Shown piece by piece: positions 36,250 through 48,048 of a stretch of 64,000 nucleotides of DNA. Made by a program: the position numbers and the translations under genes. Each line of letters opens with the position of its first letter. The first letter of the stretch is position 1. The notes below the pieces were generated by a model. It saw nothing but the letters and a program-made list of their open reading frames with translations, did no database searches and was not told where the DNA came from. Source of the stretch: Portunus trituberculatus (lineage: Eukaryota > Arthropoda > Malacostraca > Decapoda > Portunidae); NCBI RefSeq assembly GCF_017591435.1, contig NC_059256.1, forward strand, positions 415,374-479,373, written 5' to 3'.

Positions 36250-37239
36250 TGTAGTAATGCCTTCCTTCCTTCCCTAGCAATGCTCCTCACTCAGGCAGCC
36301 TCAGCTCTCCTCACGCCTGCAACACACACTGCAATCAAATTCACTCATGCATTTGTAGAATAAAATGGGTAGGTGAACATGGAATGACATTAAGAAAGGT
36401 GTGGGTTAATTTCACACGCCGTGACTGTTGACCAGTGATATCTGTTTTCTAAAATCCCTGAAGTTGACATGACACTGTAGCCAAAAATAAGAACAAGAAG
36501 GCTGCTTCATCAAGTAGAGAGTTTCATTACCACAGGTTAGACGCCCTTTAAAGGAATCTGCTGCTTTTATCCCTTAATGGATCAGATAAGGGGTTTTAGA
36601 GCTCCCAGTTAGTACAGGAACCCATTTTGTATACGTAGCAGTGCATGTAGTACAAGATAGGAGGTTTAATACCTACTAAAGTCCGCGAACGTGTTTTTCA
36701 CTCTAAAATGCAAGAGATGGGAGGTGTTACAGCTATCTCTTAAGCACACGGATAGGAAGTTTCTTTCTCATACAGCTTGGTTATTGTATAATAATATGGA
36801 AAAAAGTCTCCGGTAGCGTGACTGTTAAGTCACGCGCATTCCACTAAAATACTCCCCCACCACAGACCATCCGGAATAAAAAGGTGTCATAGGAGAGTTA
36901 GGAGATAAGGGAGATAAAGAAGAGAAGGGGGGGAGTAAGTAAAAGCAAAGACAAGAACAGGATGAGTAAGAGAAGGAAGGAGTCAGATGAGTGGGTGACT
37001 GGATGCGCGGAAGGAAACAGTTGAGTGAGTGGGAGTGAGTGAGTCGAGTGAGAAGAGCAAAGAGTGAGTGAGGGAGTACATGATAACAGCCAGAAGGGAT
37101 CATGGAGAGGGAAACGAGTGCCAGGGACCTCTCACGTCCTGCACTGGCAAACATACTCACCACTGTCACAAATTAAAGTAGAAAAAAAAAAAAAAATTTG
37201 ACTCGCACAATGAAGCAAAAAGGAAAGGCTGAATATTGA
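36250..37239. other. Upstream region of the inverted kinesin copy
   Basis: Matches the reverse complement of 44392-45394. On the gene strand an acceptor-like tgtgttgcag lies about 80 bases before the start codon (36330-36339), suggesting a 5' UTR intron. The rest is non-coding; the purine-rich part at 36890-37080 produces no gene. Confidence 0.5.
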
Positions 37240-37330
37240 CAAAGGGGCCACAGTGGTACTACAGTGGAACCATGCGTGCTTTGGGGTCAGAGGGGTCTCC
37301 AAGGGCACGGTTCGAATCCTGTCCACGGTC
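37240..37330 (+). mobile_element. tRNA-derived SINE head, cut by gap
   Basis: Pol III-type head with box B ggttcgaatcc at 37309-37319 and a weak A-box region ccacagtggtactacagtgg. The spacing suggests a class II tRNA ancestor with a long variable arm (inference). It continues into the N gap. Complete copies lie on the minus strand at 44160-44391 and 59606-59838. Confidence 0.7.
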
Positions 37331-37830
37331 NNNNNNNNNNNNNNNNNNNNNNNNNNNNNNNNNNNNNNNNNNNNNNNNNNNNNNNNNNNNNNNNNNNNNN
37401 NNNNNNNNNNNNNNNNNNNNNNNNNNNNNNNNNNNNNNNNNNNNNNNNNNNNNNNNNNNNNNNNNNNNNNNNNNNNNNNNNNNNNNNNNNNNNNNNNNNN
37501 NNNNNNNNNNNNNNNNNNNNNNNNNNNNNNNNNNNNNNNNNNNNNNNNNNNNNNNNNNNNNNNNNNNNNNNNNNNNNNNNNNNNNNNNNNNNNNNNNNNN
37601 NNNNNNNNNNNNNNNNNNNNNNNNNNNNNNNNNNNNNNNNNNNNNNNNNNNNNNNNNNNNNNNNNNNNNNNNNNNNNNNNNNNNNNNNNNNNNNNNNNNN
37701 NNNNNNNNNNNNNNNNNNNNNNNNNNNNNNNNNNNNNNNNNNNNNNNNNNNNNNNNNNNNNNNNNNNNNNNNNNNNNNNNNNNNNNNNNNNNNNNNNNNN
37801 NNNNNNNNNNNNNNNNNNNNNNNNNNNNNN
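37331..37830. other. Assembly gap, 500 N
   Basis: Exactly 500 N. It lies where the inverted repeat arm ends, inside a SINE. Confidence 1.
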
Positions 37831-38246
37831 ACCGGTGGGGTAAGGACAATGGTGGTGGCGGCAAGGATGAAAGTGAGCGAGAGAAACGGGTGGAAAAACG
37901 GGAGTTATAACTTTTATATCATGTCTTATTAGCTTTATTTATTGTTTATTGGTCTGTTTTGTACATGTGTTCTATTATGTGAAGGCAAAACATTTTATTT
38001 CAGCTCGAAAAAAGGTATTTTAGGGGTCAAAAGAGGGATTTTGGCAATGACCAAAGACTGATTGAGGCATTTTTTTTAGGTAATTTATATGGTATAAAGA
38101 ACTCGTGCTTGGCGAAATTCGCATTTGGAGGTAGTTTCGCCAGACTAATTAATTTGCCAAGTGCGGGGGCTTAATGTAATTTTCCCTGTAAGCCAGCTAT
38201 GTTTTTAATTTTCCATAGTAATCTCTGATGTGGTACTTTATCAAAA

Positions 38247-38306
<60 letters not shown>

Positions 38307-38340
38307 TATACAAGTGTGTGGAGGTGAACATTCCAGCACT
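37831..38340. other. Non-coding stretch with (GT)n
   Basis: Apart from a (GT)n array at 38249-38303, I see no feature. A short stem, ggcgaaatt..aatttcgcc-like, occurs near 38113-38145. On the minus strand this would be intron downstream of the Robo-like exon ending at 38344. Confidence 0.4.
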
Positions 38341-38343
38341 CAC

Positions 38344-39834
38344 CTGATACCTGTTGATGATGCCGTGGGCAAGGTGTGGGGCAGTGGTCGCCAGTGAAGG
38401 GTGAGGGCATATGTGTCCTGCCCCACTCTGGCGGCCCACCACCTTGAGAGCACTGGCCACCCTGCAGGCACTGCCAACACCAGGAACAGAGCTAAGTGAT
38501 GCATCTCTCATTATACTGAAGAAATTCTAATGATAATGTCTCTAAAGAATTTCCTTGATTAGAGGAGCTATTAATTTACAACCATTAAGTACTCTAATCA
38601 AACAAGCAAGCAACCTTGAATATATTTCAGTTAACAGACAAGGCAAGTATTTTCTTTCTCTTAACACCATACCTTTGTTCACTTGAAAATTTTTATATAT
38701 ATATGTGGGATGCTGGCCAAGGGGAACAAAAAACAAAACCCAAAAAGAAAAAAAAGCATCCTCTACTGAGGTGCCAGCCCTAACACAGGTGAGGCCATGT
38801 GCCCAAAAGCTCACCATCCTGTGGTGTTGTAAAAGACTGCATGTTGGAATGCACACCCAGCACACCCTTGTAGTGAGGCAGGAGCAGGAACCAGTAGGAA
38901 GTGAAGGGATGGAGCCCCACCACCTGGAAGGAGGACCTGGCCAGGACAAGGGTGTGGCCCATCACTCTCAGGTTGGAACAGGTGGGTGGCAGTGGAAGTC
39001 ATCACCTCCCTCCTCCCTACAGTGGTGTTGGAGGATGTAGTGCTTCTCCCAGACTCATTTTCTGCACAAATGAAACAGAGGTCAAGTGTCAGCAGTGTAA
39101 CATTAGCAAGGATTTGCATAATAGTAGTTCCTATTGAATATCTAAAGTAAAGAGAGAAAAGAAACTTGATTGGGATTCCTGTATTATGAAAAGAAATGAT
39201 GGACGTTGCAGAGAGCATAGGAGTGTTAAGTGAGCAATCCTGGTACACTTGCTTCCCTGCAGCCACTCCTCACCTAAGAGGATGTGCTCAACGTTCTCCT
39301 CTGCCAGTGAGGTGTGGGGCCCTCCTCCACTGTCAGGCCACTCCGCATGCTCTGAAGTGGACGACTCCCTTTGCTCCAGGGTGTGGGTGGTGGGGCCGGG
39401 CTCGTGGTTGTGGCTGTGGTGGGAGTGTGGATGGTGCAGGAGGAAATGTCGTGGGTCTGGAGCTGTTGTTGTATCCGAGGATGGATGAAGCCACTGCCTC
39501 GTTCACACCCCAGCACATAGATCCCCTCGATGTGCTTGGACCGGTGGATCTGGTGGGCAGGTGCAGGACTCTGACATGATCAGCAGGCGGGTTTATTTGT
39601 CTATCTTTTTATCTGCTTATCCATTCATCTATCAATCTATCAAACAGTACTCACCAATCTCCAGGTAACAGTGGCACTAGTTGGGGTGGAGGAGGACGGG
39701 AAGCCTTGCTCCAGAGTGGGTGTGAGCAGTGCAGCTCGTGCCTCTACCTCATCAACGCCAACCATCCCGACGGAGACAGTGCCCCTTGCCACGCCACCAC
39801 CCACCACCCGAACTGGCATCACCACACCGCCCAC
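38344..39834 (-). pseudogene. Roundabout (Robo)-like receptor, FN3-domain exons, damaged
   Basis: Four exon-like blocks run right to left. A (39834-39655) ends PTSATVTWRL before the donor gtgagtac. B (39549-39274) starts IHRSKHIEGIYVLG after an acceptor cccaccag. C (39062-38815) contains HPFTSYWFLLLPHYKG and SNMQSFTTPQD. D (38491-38344) ends PHLAHGIINRYQ. Joined A-B gives VTWRL-IHRSKHIEGIYV, matching in length the TVTW..IxGYRV segment of Robo FN3 domains, and D fits the PPPxxxNGII start of the next one. Robo is an axon-guidance receptor for Slit. B ends in an in-frame TAG and D needs a frameshift, so this is a pseudogene or error-laden sequence. Confidence 0.55.
38695..38795 (-). repeat. LINE 3' UTR-like remnant
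   Basis: The pattern ggccaaggggaacaaaaaa..aaaaaaaagcatcctctactgaggtgcc resembles 3' UTR remnants at 39925-39990, 46823-46905 and 51200-51255 (gggcaacaaaaa followed by an A-rich run). No coding part remains here. Confidence 0.45.
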
Positions 39835-39924
39835 CTGCGCCAAAATTAGTGGTATGACTCTCAGGAGGAGGGAGAATAAGAGACAGTGGTAAGAGCTTGA
39901 ATGATGTTTTCTATATGACAAAAG

Positions 39925-40275
39925 GGGCACTAGCGAAGGGCAACAAAAAGAGTGAAAAGAAAGCCTCACTGAGATGCCATAACTTAATACAAGGAGAAAC
40001 TATCACTCGTGCCTCATTGGCCCAGAATCATCCAAGGTGGAGTTTTTAGGTTTGAGAAAAGAGATCAGCTTTGGAGACAGATGAGGTGGCAGTGGTGCCA
40101 TCAGGATAAAATAAAGGAGGGAAAGATGAAGAAGTAAAGTTGTTGATGTTTTTGGCCAGATACCAGAAGTCACGAGGGGAGTTGGAGTTTGAAAGATTTT
40201 GACATTTTCTATTTATGAAAGAGTGTTTGGCAAATTGAAAAACAGACTTGGCATGATTCCAGGGATATATATAAA
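39925..40275 (-). mobile_element. Family A LINE relics (3' UTR piece and EN-RT linker piece)
   Basis: 39925-39990 resembles the 3' UTR (gggcaacaaaaagagtg). 40030-40275 encodes, on the minus strand, the linker between endonuclease and RT (NHAKSVFQFAKHSFINRKC, NSPRDFWYLAKN, FPPLFYPDGTTA). The linker ends abruptly at about 40270. The two pieces are out of normal order with respect to a full element, so this is a rearranged relic. It is repeated at 56031-56112 and 62222-62442. Confidence 0.75.
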
Positions 40276-40856
40276 GTAGTGTTAGCAATTCCCTCTTAAT
40301 TAGGTAGTAATTACACACTTCAGTATATTTCCAACGGTCAAAGGCGTTATTTACCTGAAAGAAATGTTTTTAGTATTGTTAGTTATATGAAAAATTATCA
40401 ATGTTTAAGTTTAGAAGGCAGTAACAGATTTGTCTGAATTACTCCTACAGCACTCAAAAGAAAATGGGAAGATGTGCTTCTACTGGGCTGAAAAGAAAAT
40501 GGAGTCTGAGAGGTAAATATAAATTAGTTTTATTTTTACACACGCAGCGTCGTCTCACTGCAAAAACGGCGGGGTAATTCCTAAACTCTAACAGTGTTTG
40601 CGCTAGTCGGGTGAATCAACTCGTTACGCTGGTCGTCCGCCACTTGGAAGACCTTCTTTCTTCATGAGAAACTTCTCTACAGACGATGAGGTCCTTTATA
40701 TGGGGTGAAGTGATGGTCTGCGCGAGAACGACTGCGCCGATGATGTCTTTGCCAAGAATCTCTGATGATTTGATAAGACAGAGGGGACCCTTTTAAATTA
40801 TATTAGATTTCACCCTGTGTCTCCTAAGTCTCCTCTTTTGTGATAAGAGAAGTGAT
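40276..40856. other. Unassigned sequence upstream of hAT-like element
   Basis: No coding region or repeat family was recognised. The stretch is duplicated at about 56113-56723, where a 12-bp insertion (acaagtgtagac) is present near 56459. Confidence 0.45.
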
Positions 40857-40864
40857 CTTGGGAG

Positions 40865-41754
<890 letters not shown>

Positions 41755-41762
41755 CTTGGGAG

Positions 41763-43400
41763 TGGCAGGATGGGTGAAACAAGCCAGAGTGTTTTGGAAG
41801 GAGAGTATTCCTTTTGTCTCGCAGGTCAGGAAAGTCATATAAACAACGTCACTGGCCGCTCAGCTCCGTCTCAGTACCTTGCTGGTGCCCCGCCGTTTCA
41901 TACCATTATTTTCCCGTTTAATGTGTCCGTTCTTCACTTCATTTTGACCACTGTTGTTTATACTACACTTAACAATTGAGTTGAGTATTCATATCTCAGT
42001 AAGCTACCACCAGTGTTCCGGACGGAGTGAATTATGAATCACCCCGGAAGGTTATTAATTAGTTCTTACCGTCTTATTGTAAGTAAAGTCACTTGGGAGT
42101 GTTTCTGTGATTCTTCAGGTGAATATAACTTATACATATGTATTTACAATTAGATACAGAGGTTTGGGGCGAGAAGTGTTAGCACATCGTGTAGAGAACC
42201 ATCATAACTGTAGCCCAGAACCTTCTAGAAGCTTAGATAGAAATTTCCTATTCTGATGCCCGCTGGAAAAGTGTCTAATTATGATTTTCACTCCTAGTTT
42301 CTTGGAAAATAATTAGTTAGGAAAAGGCTAATACAAGCAATAATATAATAATCATAAATATCTGTAAATGTTAAACTGGTCGAATAGGCAATAGCTTGAT
42401 AGAATAATTCACATGTGATATGTTCCTGTGAAACCTATCACCTACGATGTCACACCCTATCCACACCCTATCACGTGATCACGAGGACCTTAATAGGAAT
42501 GCCACCGGGCAGTCAAGATGAGTACTCCGATCTGACCAGCGGGTGACCAGCGCGGTGTGCGCAACGGAACATGTGTGTGTGTGAACTCTGACACGAACAT
42601 TCGCACTAAGACAATTATCTGAGTCTTGTTTAAGGTAGGTAATAAGTGCACGTGACAGTGTTTAAGTGACTTAATTGTGATGACAAGGGCAGTGACAAAT
42701 AGATAATCACGGTGCTGAGATTCAGTACTCTTCGGCTCAGTACTTACGTGAAAGTGTATAATAAACTATAAATATAAGTACTAAATGTACTAATGGGTTT
42801 TCTTAAATTCCTGGGTATCAAAAGACAGTGATTGTCTTTTACCGCTCGAGGGCCATACTGATGAGTATTGTTCATTAAGAGCAACACTTCACGCTATAAT
42901 AAATACGCAGATACCAAAACCCTTTACAGAAGAACGTGACAGATGCAGGACAGACCTATGTCCCTGGCGTGATCACGCCTAGCATCCTCACAAGACTCTA
43001 TTCAGGCCAGCCCTCGGAGGCCTGCGTGCCTCGAAAAGTGCTAACACCGGAATTTATCACTATACATGAATATAGCGACGGATATAGTCATCTAATTACA
43101 TGAATTAGGTAAAGGAAAGTTACTTATGACTCAGAAGTATGCATGTTAAGATGTATTACATAAAAGGTAAACGTACAGATCACTTATATGATATAAAGTA
43201 GATGCAACCGAATATATGGATGGCAATCGAAATAGGTTGTGAAAAGTTCCAACACACTGTGACGTAGGTTAGTGTGATCATGTCTACCCACCCATGTAGA
43301 ATCCTTGGGTGCCAACGCTTATACATACATGTATACATACAAATATAATAATAATTAAAGAATCAATTACAAGTACGACGTACATCATTATGTGACACCG
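41763..43400. other. Unassigned sequence, including a 404-bp block missing from the duplicate
   Basis: No protein-coding region was recognised. 42628-43031 is absent from the second copy (join at about 58537), and its ends show no clear target duplication. It may be an insertion here or a deletion there. A CACGTGATCACG-rich stretch lies near 42470. Confidence 0.45.
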
Positions 43401-43600
<200 letters not shown>

Positions 43601-43927
43601 TTTTAGTTAATCACCAACGCTTTATTACCCCCGCCTAACCACATCGCGGAGTATTTGTATGTACAACTGAGGTGGGTTACTGACCATGGCATAGGCTACT
43701 CATTGTAAGGACATCCAGCCATAAAAAAACAAAAAACTTTGACCAGTTCTTGAAAGTTCTTGAGCACGAGCTCTTGAGTGAGGCGTCAAGCAACCCTGCT
43801 TCTCTGTTTAGTGAAAGCGTAACTTGCATCTCAATCTTTATCTGTCAAATATGTACGGCTCTGCATTTATATAGATGGCGAAGTCGTGAATTATATTTCT
43901 TTATCTAATCCCTATGTTATCCATAAT

Positions 43928-44160
43928 AAAACATCATTAGCAAAATTTATGTGTATTTGTTTTGATATTATATCAGTTACGCATAAATACGATGAACTAT
44001 ACTGAAGACAATGATAGTTCATTTAAGTTGGAATGATATATATCAGGGATTCCAACTTTACTGAACTATCATTATCTTCAGTATAATTCATCATATTTAC
44101 ATATCCTTAACCGATATAATTTTAGAATAAATATACATAAATTTTGCAAATGATGCTTTT
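43928..44160. repeat. Foldback element (long imperfect inverted repeat)
   Basis: Arms of about 90 bp pair imperfectly around a small central stem (agttggaat at about 44028 against attccaact at about 44050). The best-matched part is tactgaagacaatgatagtt (from about 44000) against its reverse complement near 44065-44088. It adjoins the tail of the SINE. No coding capacity. Duplicated at 59372-59606. Confidence 0.75.
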
Positions 44161-44391
44161 TTATTTTCCTTTATTTATACCATGTGGGCTTTTCACGGGA
44201 ATTTATGGGCAAAGGGATACTTTTGGGGTACCTCCTATCTTAAAGCCCACCCGCTAAAGGTGGGCCGTTGCCCTGAGTGAGGAAGCCCAACCTACACTCG
44301 GACCGTGGACAGGATTCGAACCGTGCCCTTGGAGACCCCTCTGACCCCAAAGCACGCATGGTTCCACTGTAGTACCACTGTGGCCCCTTTG
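44160..44391 (-). mobile_element. tRNA-derived SINE, complete-looking
   Basis: On the minus strand the head begins at about 44391 (caaaggggccacagtgg). Box B is at 44322-44312, followed by a tRNA-unrelated body (gggcaacggcccacc, then cccgtgaaaagcccac) and an A-rich end (ataaataaaggaaaataaaa) near 44160. Pol III transcripts of such elements are moved by LINE machinery. The partner LINE is not evident from the tail. Confidence 0.72.
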
Positions 44392-45394
44392 TCAATATTC
44401 AGCCTTTCCTTTTGCTTCATTGTGCGAGTCAAATTTTTTTTTTTTTTTTCTACTTTAATTTGTGACAGTGGTGAGTATGTTTGCCAGTGCAGGACGTGAG
44501 AGGTCCCTGGCACTCGTTTCCCTCTCCATGATCCCTTCTGGCTGTTATCATGTACTCCCTCACTCACTCACTCTTTGCTCTTCTCACTCGACTCACTCAC
44601 TCCCACTCACTCAACTTCCCGTGCATCCAGTCACCCACTCATCTGACTCCTTCCTTCTCTTACTCATCCTGTTCTTGTCTTTGCTTTTACTTACTCCCCT
44701 CCTTCTCTTCTTTATCTCCCTTATCTCCTAACTCTCCTATGACACCTTTTTATTCCGGGTGGTCTGTGGTGGGGGAGTATTTTAGTGGAATGCGCGTGAC
44801 TTAACAGTCACGCTACCGGAGACTTTTTTTTTCCATATTATTATCCAATAACCAAGCTGTATGAGAAAGAAACTTCCTATCCGTGTGCTTAAGAGATAGC
44901 TGTAACACCTCCCATCTCTTGCATTTTAGAGTGAAAAACACGTTCGCGGACTTTAGTAGGTATTAAACCTCCTATCTTGTACTACATGCACTGCTACGTA
45001 TACAAAATGGGTTCCTGTACTAACTGGGAGCTCTAAAACCCCTTATCTGATCCATTAAGGGATAAAAGCAGCAGATTCCTTTAAAGGGCGTCTAACCTGT
45101 GGTAATGAAACTCTCTACTTGATGAAGCAGCCTTCTTGTTCTTATTTTTGGCTACAGTGTCATGTCAACTTCAGGGATTTTAGAAAACAGATATCACTGG
45201 TCAACAGTCACGGCGTGTGAAATTAACCCACAACTTTCTTAGTGTCATTCCATGTTCCCCTACCCATTTTATTCTACAAATGCATGAGTGAATTTGATTG
45301 CTGTGTGTGTTGCAGGCGTGAGGAGAGCTGAGGCTGCCTGAGTGAGGAGCATTGCTAGGGAAGGAAGGAAGGAAGGAAGGAAGGCACCACTACA
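44392..45394 (+). other. Kinesin upstream region with probable 5' UTR intron acceptor
   Basis: Non-coding. tgtgtgtgttgcag ending at 45315 is a good acceptor, so 45316-45394 may be the first coding exon's 5' UTR, including a (GGAA)n run at about 45359-45382 just before the ATG. The CT/CAC-rich stretch at 44550-44740 mirrors 36890-37080. Confidence 0.5.
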
Positions 45395-45481
45395 ATGGCT
45401 GAAGAAGAGAATGTGAAGGTGGCGGTTTGGGTCCGGCCAATGATATCCTTTTTAATGCCAAGAATGAGATCTTTGGGAGAG

Positions 45482-45545
<64 letters not shown>

Positions 45546-45685
45546 GTTTATTGACCACAAAATACAAAAGAAACATAAAATTAGAAAGAAAAGCAAACAA
45601 CAATTAAATAATCCTAACATCCAAGTAGGTGGAATAATCATTGTCCAATATTTTGTTAAGATATCAATACACGTTCAAGGAAACC

Positions 45686-45756
<71 letters not shown>

Positions 45757-46049
45757 TTGCTTCTATCTATTCTATTCCTTTTCCTATCAAGTTATTTTCA
45801 TCACTATCTTTAGTTTCCTATTCCATCAGCATTCCCCTTAACTCTGGCACACAATAAGCGGGAGCTGGGACGAAAGGCCAAGTGCGTAGTGAGCATGAAG
45901 GGAAATATCACCACGGTCACCAACCCTGATGACTCGGCCGATGTCAAGTCCTTCACCTACGACTACTCTTACTGGAGCTTTGACGGCTGCAAGGAGGAGC
46001 CCAATGGCTACTTTGCCAAGCAGTCACCCAACTCCAAGTATGCTGATCA

Positions 46050-46132
<83 letters not shown>

Positions 46133-46839
46133 CAGGTCATTCTTACGCTAATCTGGAATATAAAACTAAGATTATCAGTTATACTCTAATTTGGACCCAG
46201 AAGTATTCACGATATCGATTAACTAATAACTCAGAAAAAATGTCATCGGATAGCTGCTATAATCTGATGGCGTTAGCGTGATGATCTGTGACGGTAACGA
46301 CCACCTATGGTTATTGCTATCATTGTTGTCATCAAAATCACATTCTGGTTATTTCTGCTGGTCATTATTATCATCCTCTTGGAGTCATCATTATCAACTT
46401 TTCTTTTCTCTTCATCATTCATCATCATTAGCTTGGCCTCTTCTCATCATCACCATCTTTTCCTTCTCTTCATCATCAATATCATCATCTTCCTTTTCAT
46501 CATTACCATTATCTTTTTTCTTCTTCCCTTTATCATCCTCATTACATTTTCCTGTTCATCACCATTAAGAACTGTCACTATAAATGCTAAGCTTTCTTCG
46601 CCTTTTGACAGAACACGGTGTACAATGATCTGGGAGGTGGAGTCTTAGCAAACGCCTGGGCTGGTTATAACTCCACACTGTTCGCTTATGGGCAGACAGG
46701 CTCGGGAAAATCTTGGTCTCTCATTGGATATGGATCCAATAAAGGTAAAAAAAAAAAGTCCACATTTCATAGGTGTTTTCAGATGTTTCTCCTCAAAATT
46801 TTGGATGAACCTTTTGACTGCATTCTTTGGAGACTGTCA

Positions 46840-46872
<33 letters not shown>

Positions 46873-47662
46873 CCCTTTTGTTGCCCTTAACCATAGATAG
46901 TTGTTGAGTTGTTGAAAGCCTGCATGGTTCTCTTAAAAGTTCTGCATATCCATCACGTGAAATCAAAAGAATGTTACAATTTCATGAAACACATACAAGG
47001 ATCGTCAATGTATCCTGATTCTTGAAAGTGAGAGAAAGAAATGAATGGAAAACAGATGGATGGACAAAGAAAGAAACATACAACACAGTGTAAAGAAAGG
47101 AAAAAAAACAATAAAAAATCTATTCCTAAACTTTCAGGAATCGTGCCATTGTTCTGTAACGATTTATTTAATGGCATCACACAAAACACAGAGGAGAAGG
47201 AGTTTGAAGTGAGGTTCAGCATGTTGGAGATCTACAATGAGGTAGTTCATGACCTGCTCAACCCCACCAAGAGCAAGAAAGGCCTCAAGGTCCGCCAACA
47301 CCCGAAGAAAGGCTTCTATGGTAAGTACTATTGTGACGACAGGAACTGATGAATGTCAATAGAATCGTTTAATCGTACTCATATCTCAAGGTAAAATGTG
47401 TCCCAGCATTGAAGGGTAAATCACACCCAAACAACCTTCTGAACAGCTGAAGGCCTCAAGCTGGCTCTGGTCACCAACTACAACGAAATTGAGCAGAAGA
47501 TGAACGAGGGCACCGTCAACCGCACCATCGCCTCCACCAACATGAACGCCACCTCATCCCGCGCCCACACCATCGTTGGCATCACCGTCATACAGAAATT
47601 CAAAAACAATGCTGGACAAGAAACAGCAAAGCAGGCCGTTGTGAACTTGGTGGATCTGGCTG
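45395..47662 (+). CDS. KIF28-like kinesin (kinesin-3 group), 5' motor-domain exons, partial
   Basis: Five exons give one continuous frame: 45395-45442, 45853-46050, 46612-46744, 47138-47320 and 47447-47662. The protein starts MAEEENVKVAVWVRPM, has the P-loop GQTGSGKS (exon 3) and the switch I region NATSSRAH, and reaches the switch II motif as VVNLVDLAG. It is therefore the first part of an ATP-driven microtubule motor. The pattern NTVYNDLGG..GYNSTLFAYG resembles KIF28P best (recall, not searched). Intron 1 is AT-AC; the others are GT-AG. After exon 5 the locus meets LINE fragments, and no later exons (rest of motor, FHA, tail) occur in the window. The usual Arg of VRVRP is Trp here. Confidence 0.87.
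45443..45852 (+). other. U12-type AT-AC intron 1 of the kinesin gene
   Basis: The intron starts ATATCCTTT, the exact U12 donor consensus. It ends in AC (45851-45852), with a branch-site-like CCCCTTAAC at 45834-45842, about 11 bases before the end. Splicing there joins codons RPM and NKREL in phase 0, giving the expected kinesin sequence. No GT-AG pair gives the same product. Two AC arrays (45483-45541 and about 45687-45754) fill much of it. Confidence 0.85.
46054..46131. repeat. (GA)n array at intron 2 donor
   Basis: The donor CAG/GTGAG runs straight into GA repeats for about 78 bp. Confidence 0.95.
46823..46905 (+). repeat. Poly-T and LINE 3' UTR-like remnant in kinesin intron 3
   Basis: gactgtcacc, then about 30 T, then agcccttttgttgcccttaa. 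This matches the 3' UTR pattern of family A LINEs in reverse-complement sense elsewhere. The mirror copy is at about 34725-34790. Confidence 0.5.
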
Positions 47663-47676
47663 GTGTGTGTGTGTGT

Positions 47677-47725
<49 letters not shown>
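47663..47725. repeat. (GT)n array at kinesin exon 5 donor
   Basis: The intron 5 donor is GTGTGTGT. The array passes directly into the 3' tail of an opposite-strand family C LINE at about 47726. Confidence 0.9.
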
Positions 47726-47728
<3 letters not shown>

Positions 47729-48048
47729 TACCTAGTTGTATTTACATAGTTGTATTGTAAAGGGTTCGAGAGGGGCTCATAGTGTCCTGTCTCCATATCT
47801 CCACTGATCTAATATTTCTTTAAAGCTATGTATATTATGTGCTGTAACAACTTCATCACTCAATGTATTCCATTTTTCCACCGTTCTATGTGGAGAACTT
47901 TATTTTCCAATAACTTACACACACTGCCTCTTCCTGATCTTCTTTGCATGTTCTCTTGTCCTTCCAGCTTCATCTGCCACCAACACCAGGTCTTGCTTGT
48001 CTATCTTTTCAACGTCGTTAACTATTTTATAAATTGTTATTACGAGGA
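47726..48048 (-). mobile_element. Family C LINE, 3' end fragment
   Basis: On the minus strand it encodes the RT C-terminus: SPHRTVEKWNTLSDEVVTAH, then NIHSFKEILDQWRYGD. It ends in a tail with repeated aactaggtaattac/aactatgtaaatac units. It has two stops in the coding part and is truncated at the 5' side by the start of a family A LINE at about 48049. The same 3' structure occurs at 62943-63210. Confidence 0.8.

Noticed and set aside
37831..37930. Gene continuing across the 37331-37830 gap
   Set aside because: Open frames there exist only because N is not read as a stop.
45395..45607. Kinesin exon 1 reading through the AC array as a His-Thr repeat to the donor-like ACA/GTAAGT at about 45541
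   Set aside because: The product does not resemble any kinesin, while the AT-AC junction upstream restores the family sequence exactly.
46278..46648. His/Ser/Phe/Ile-rich open frames in kinesin intron 2
   Set aside because: Low-complexity TCATCA-rich intron sequence between two well-supported exons.
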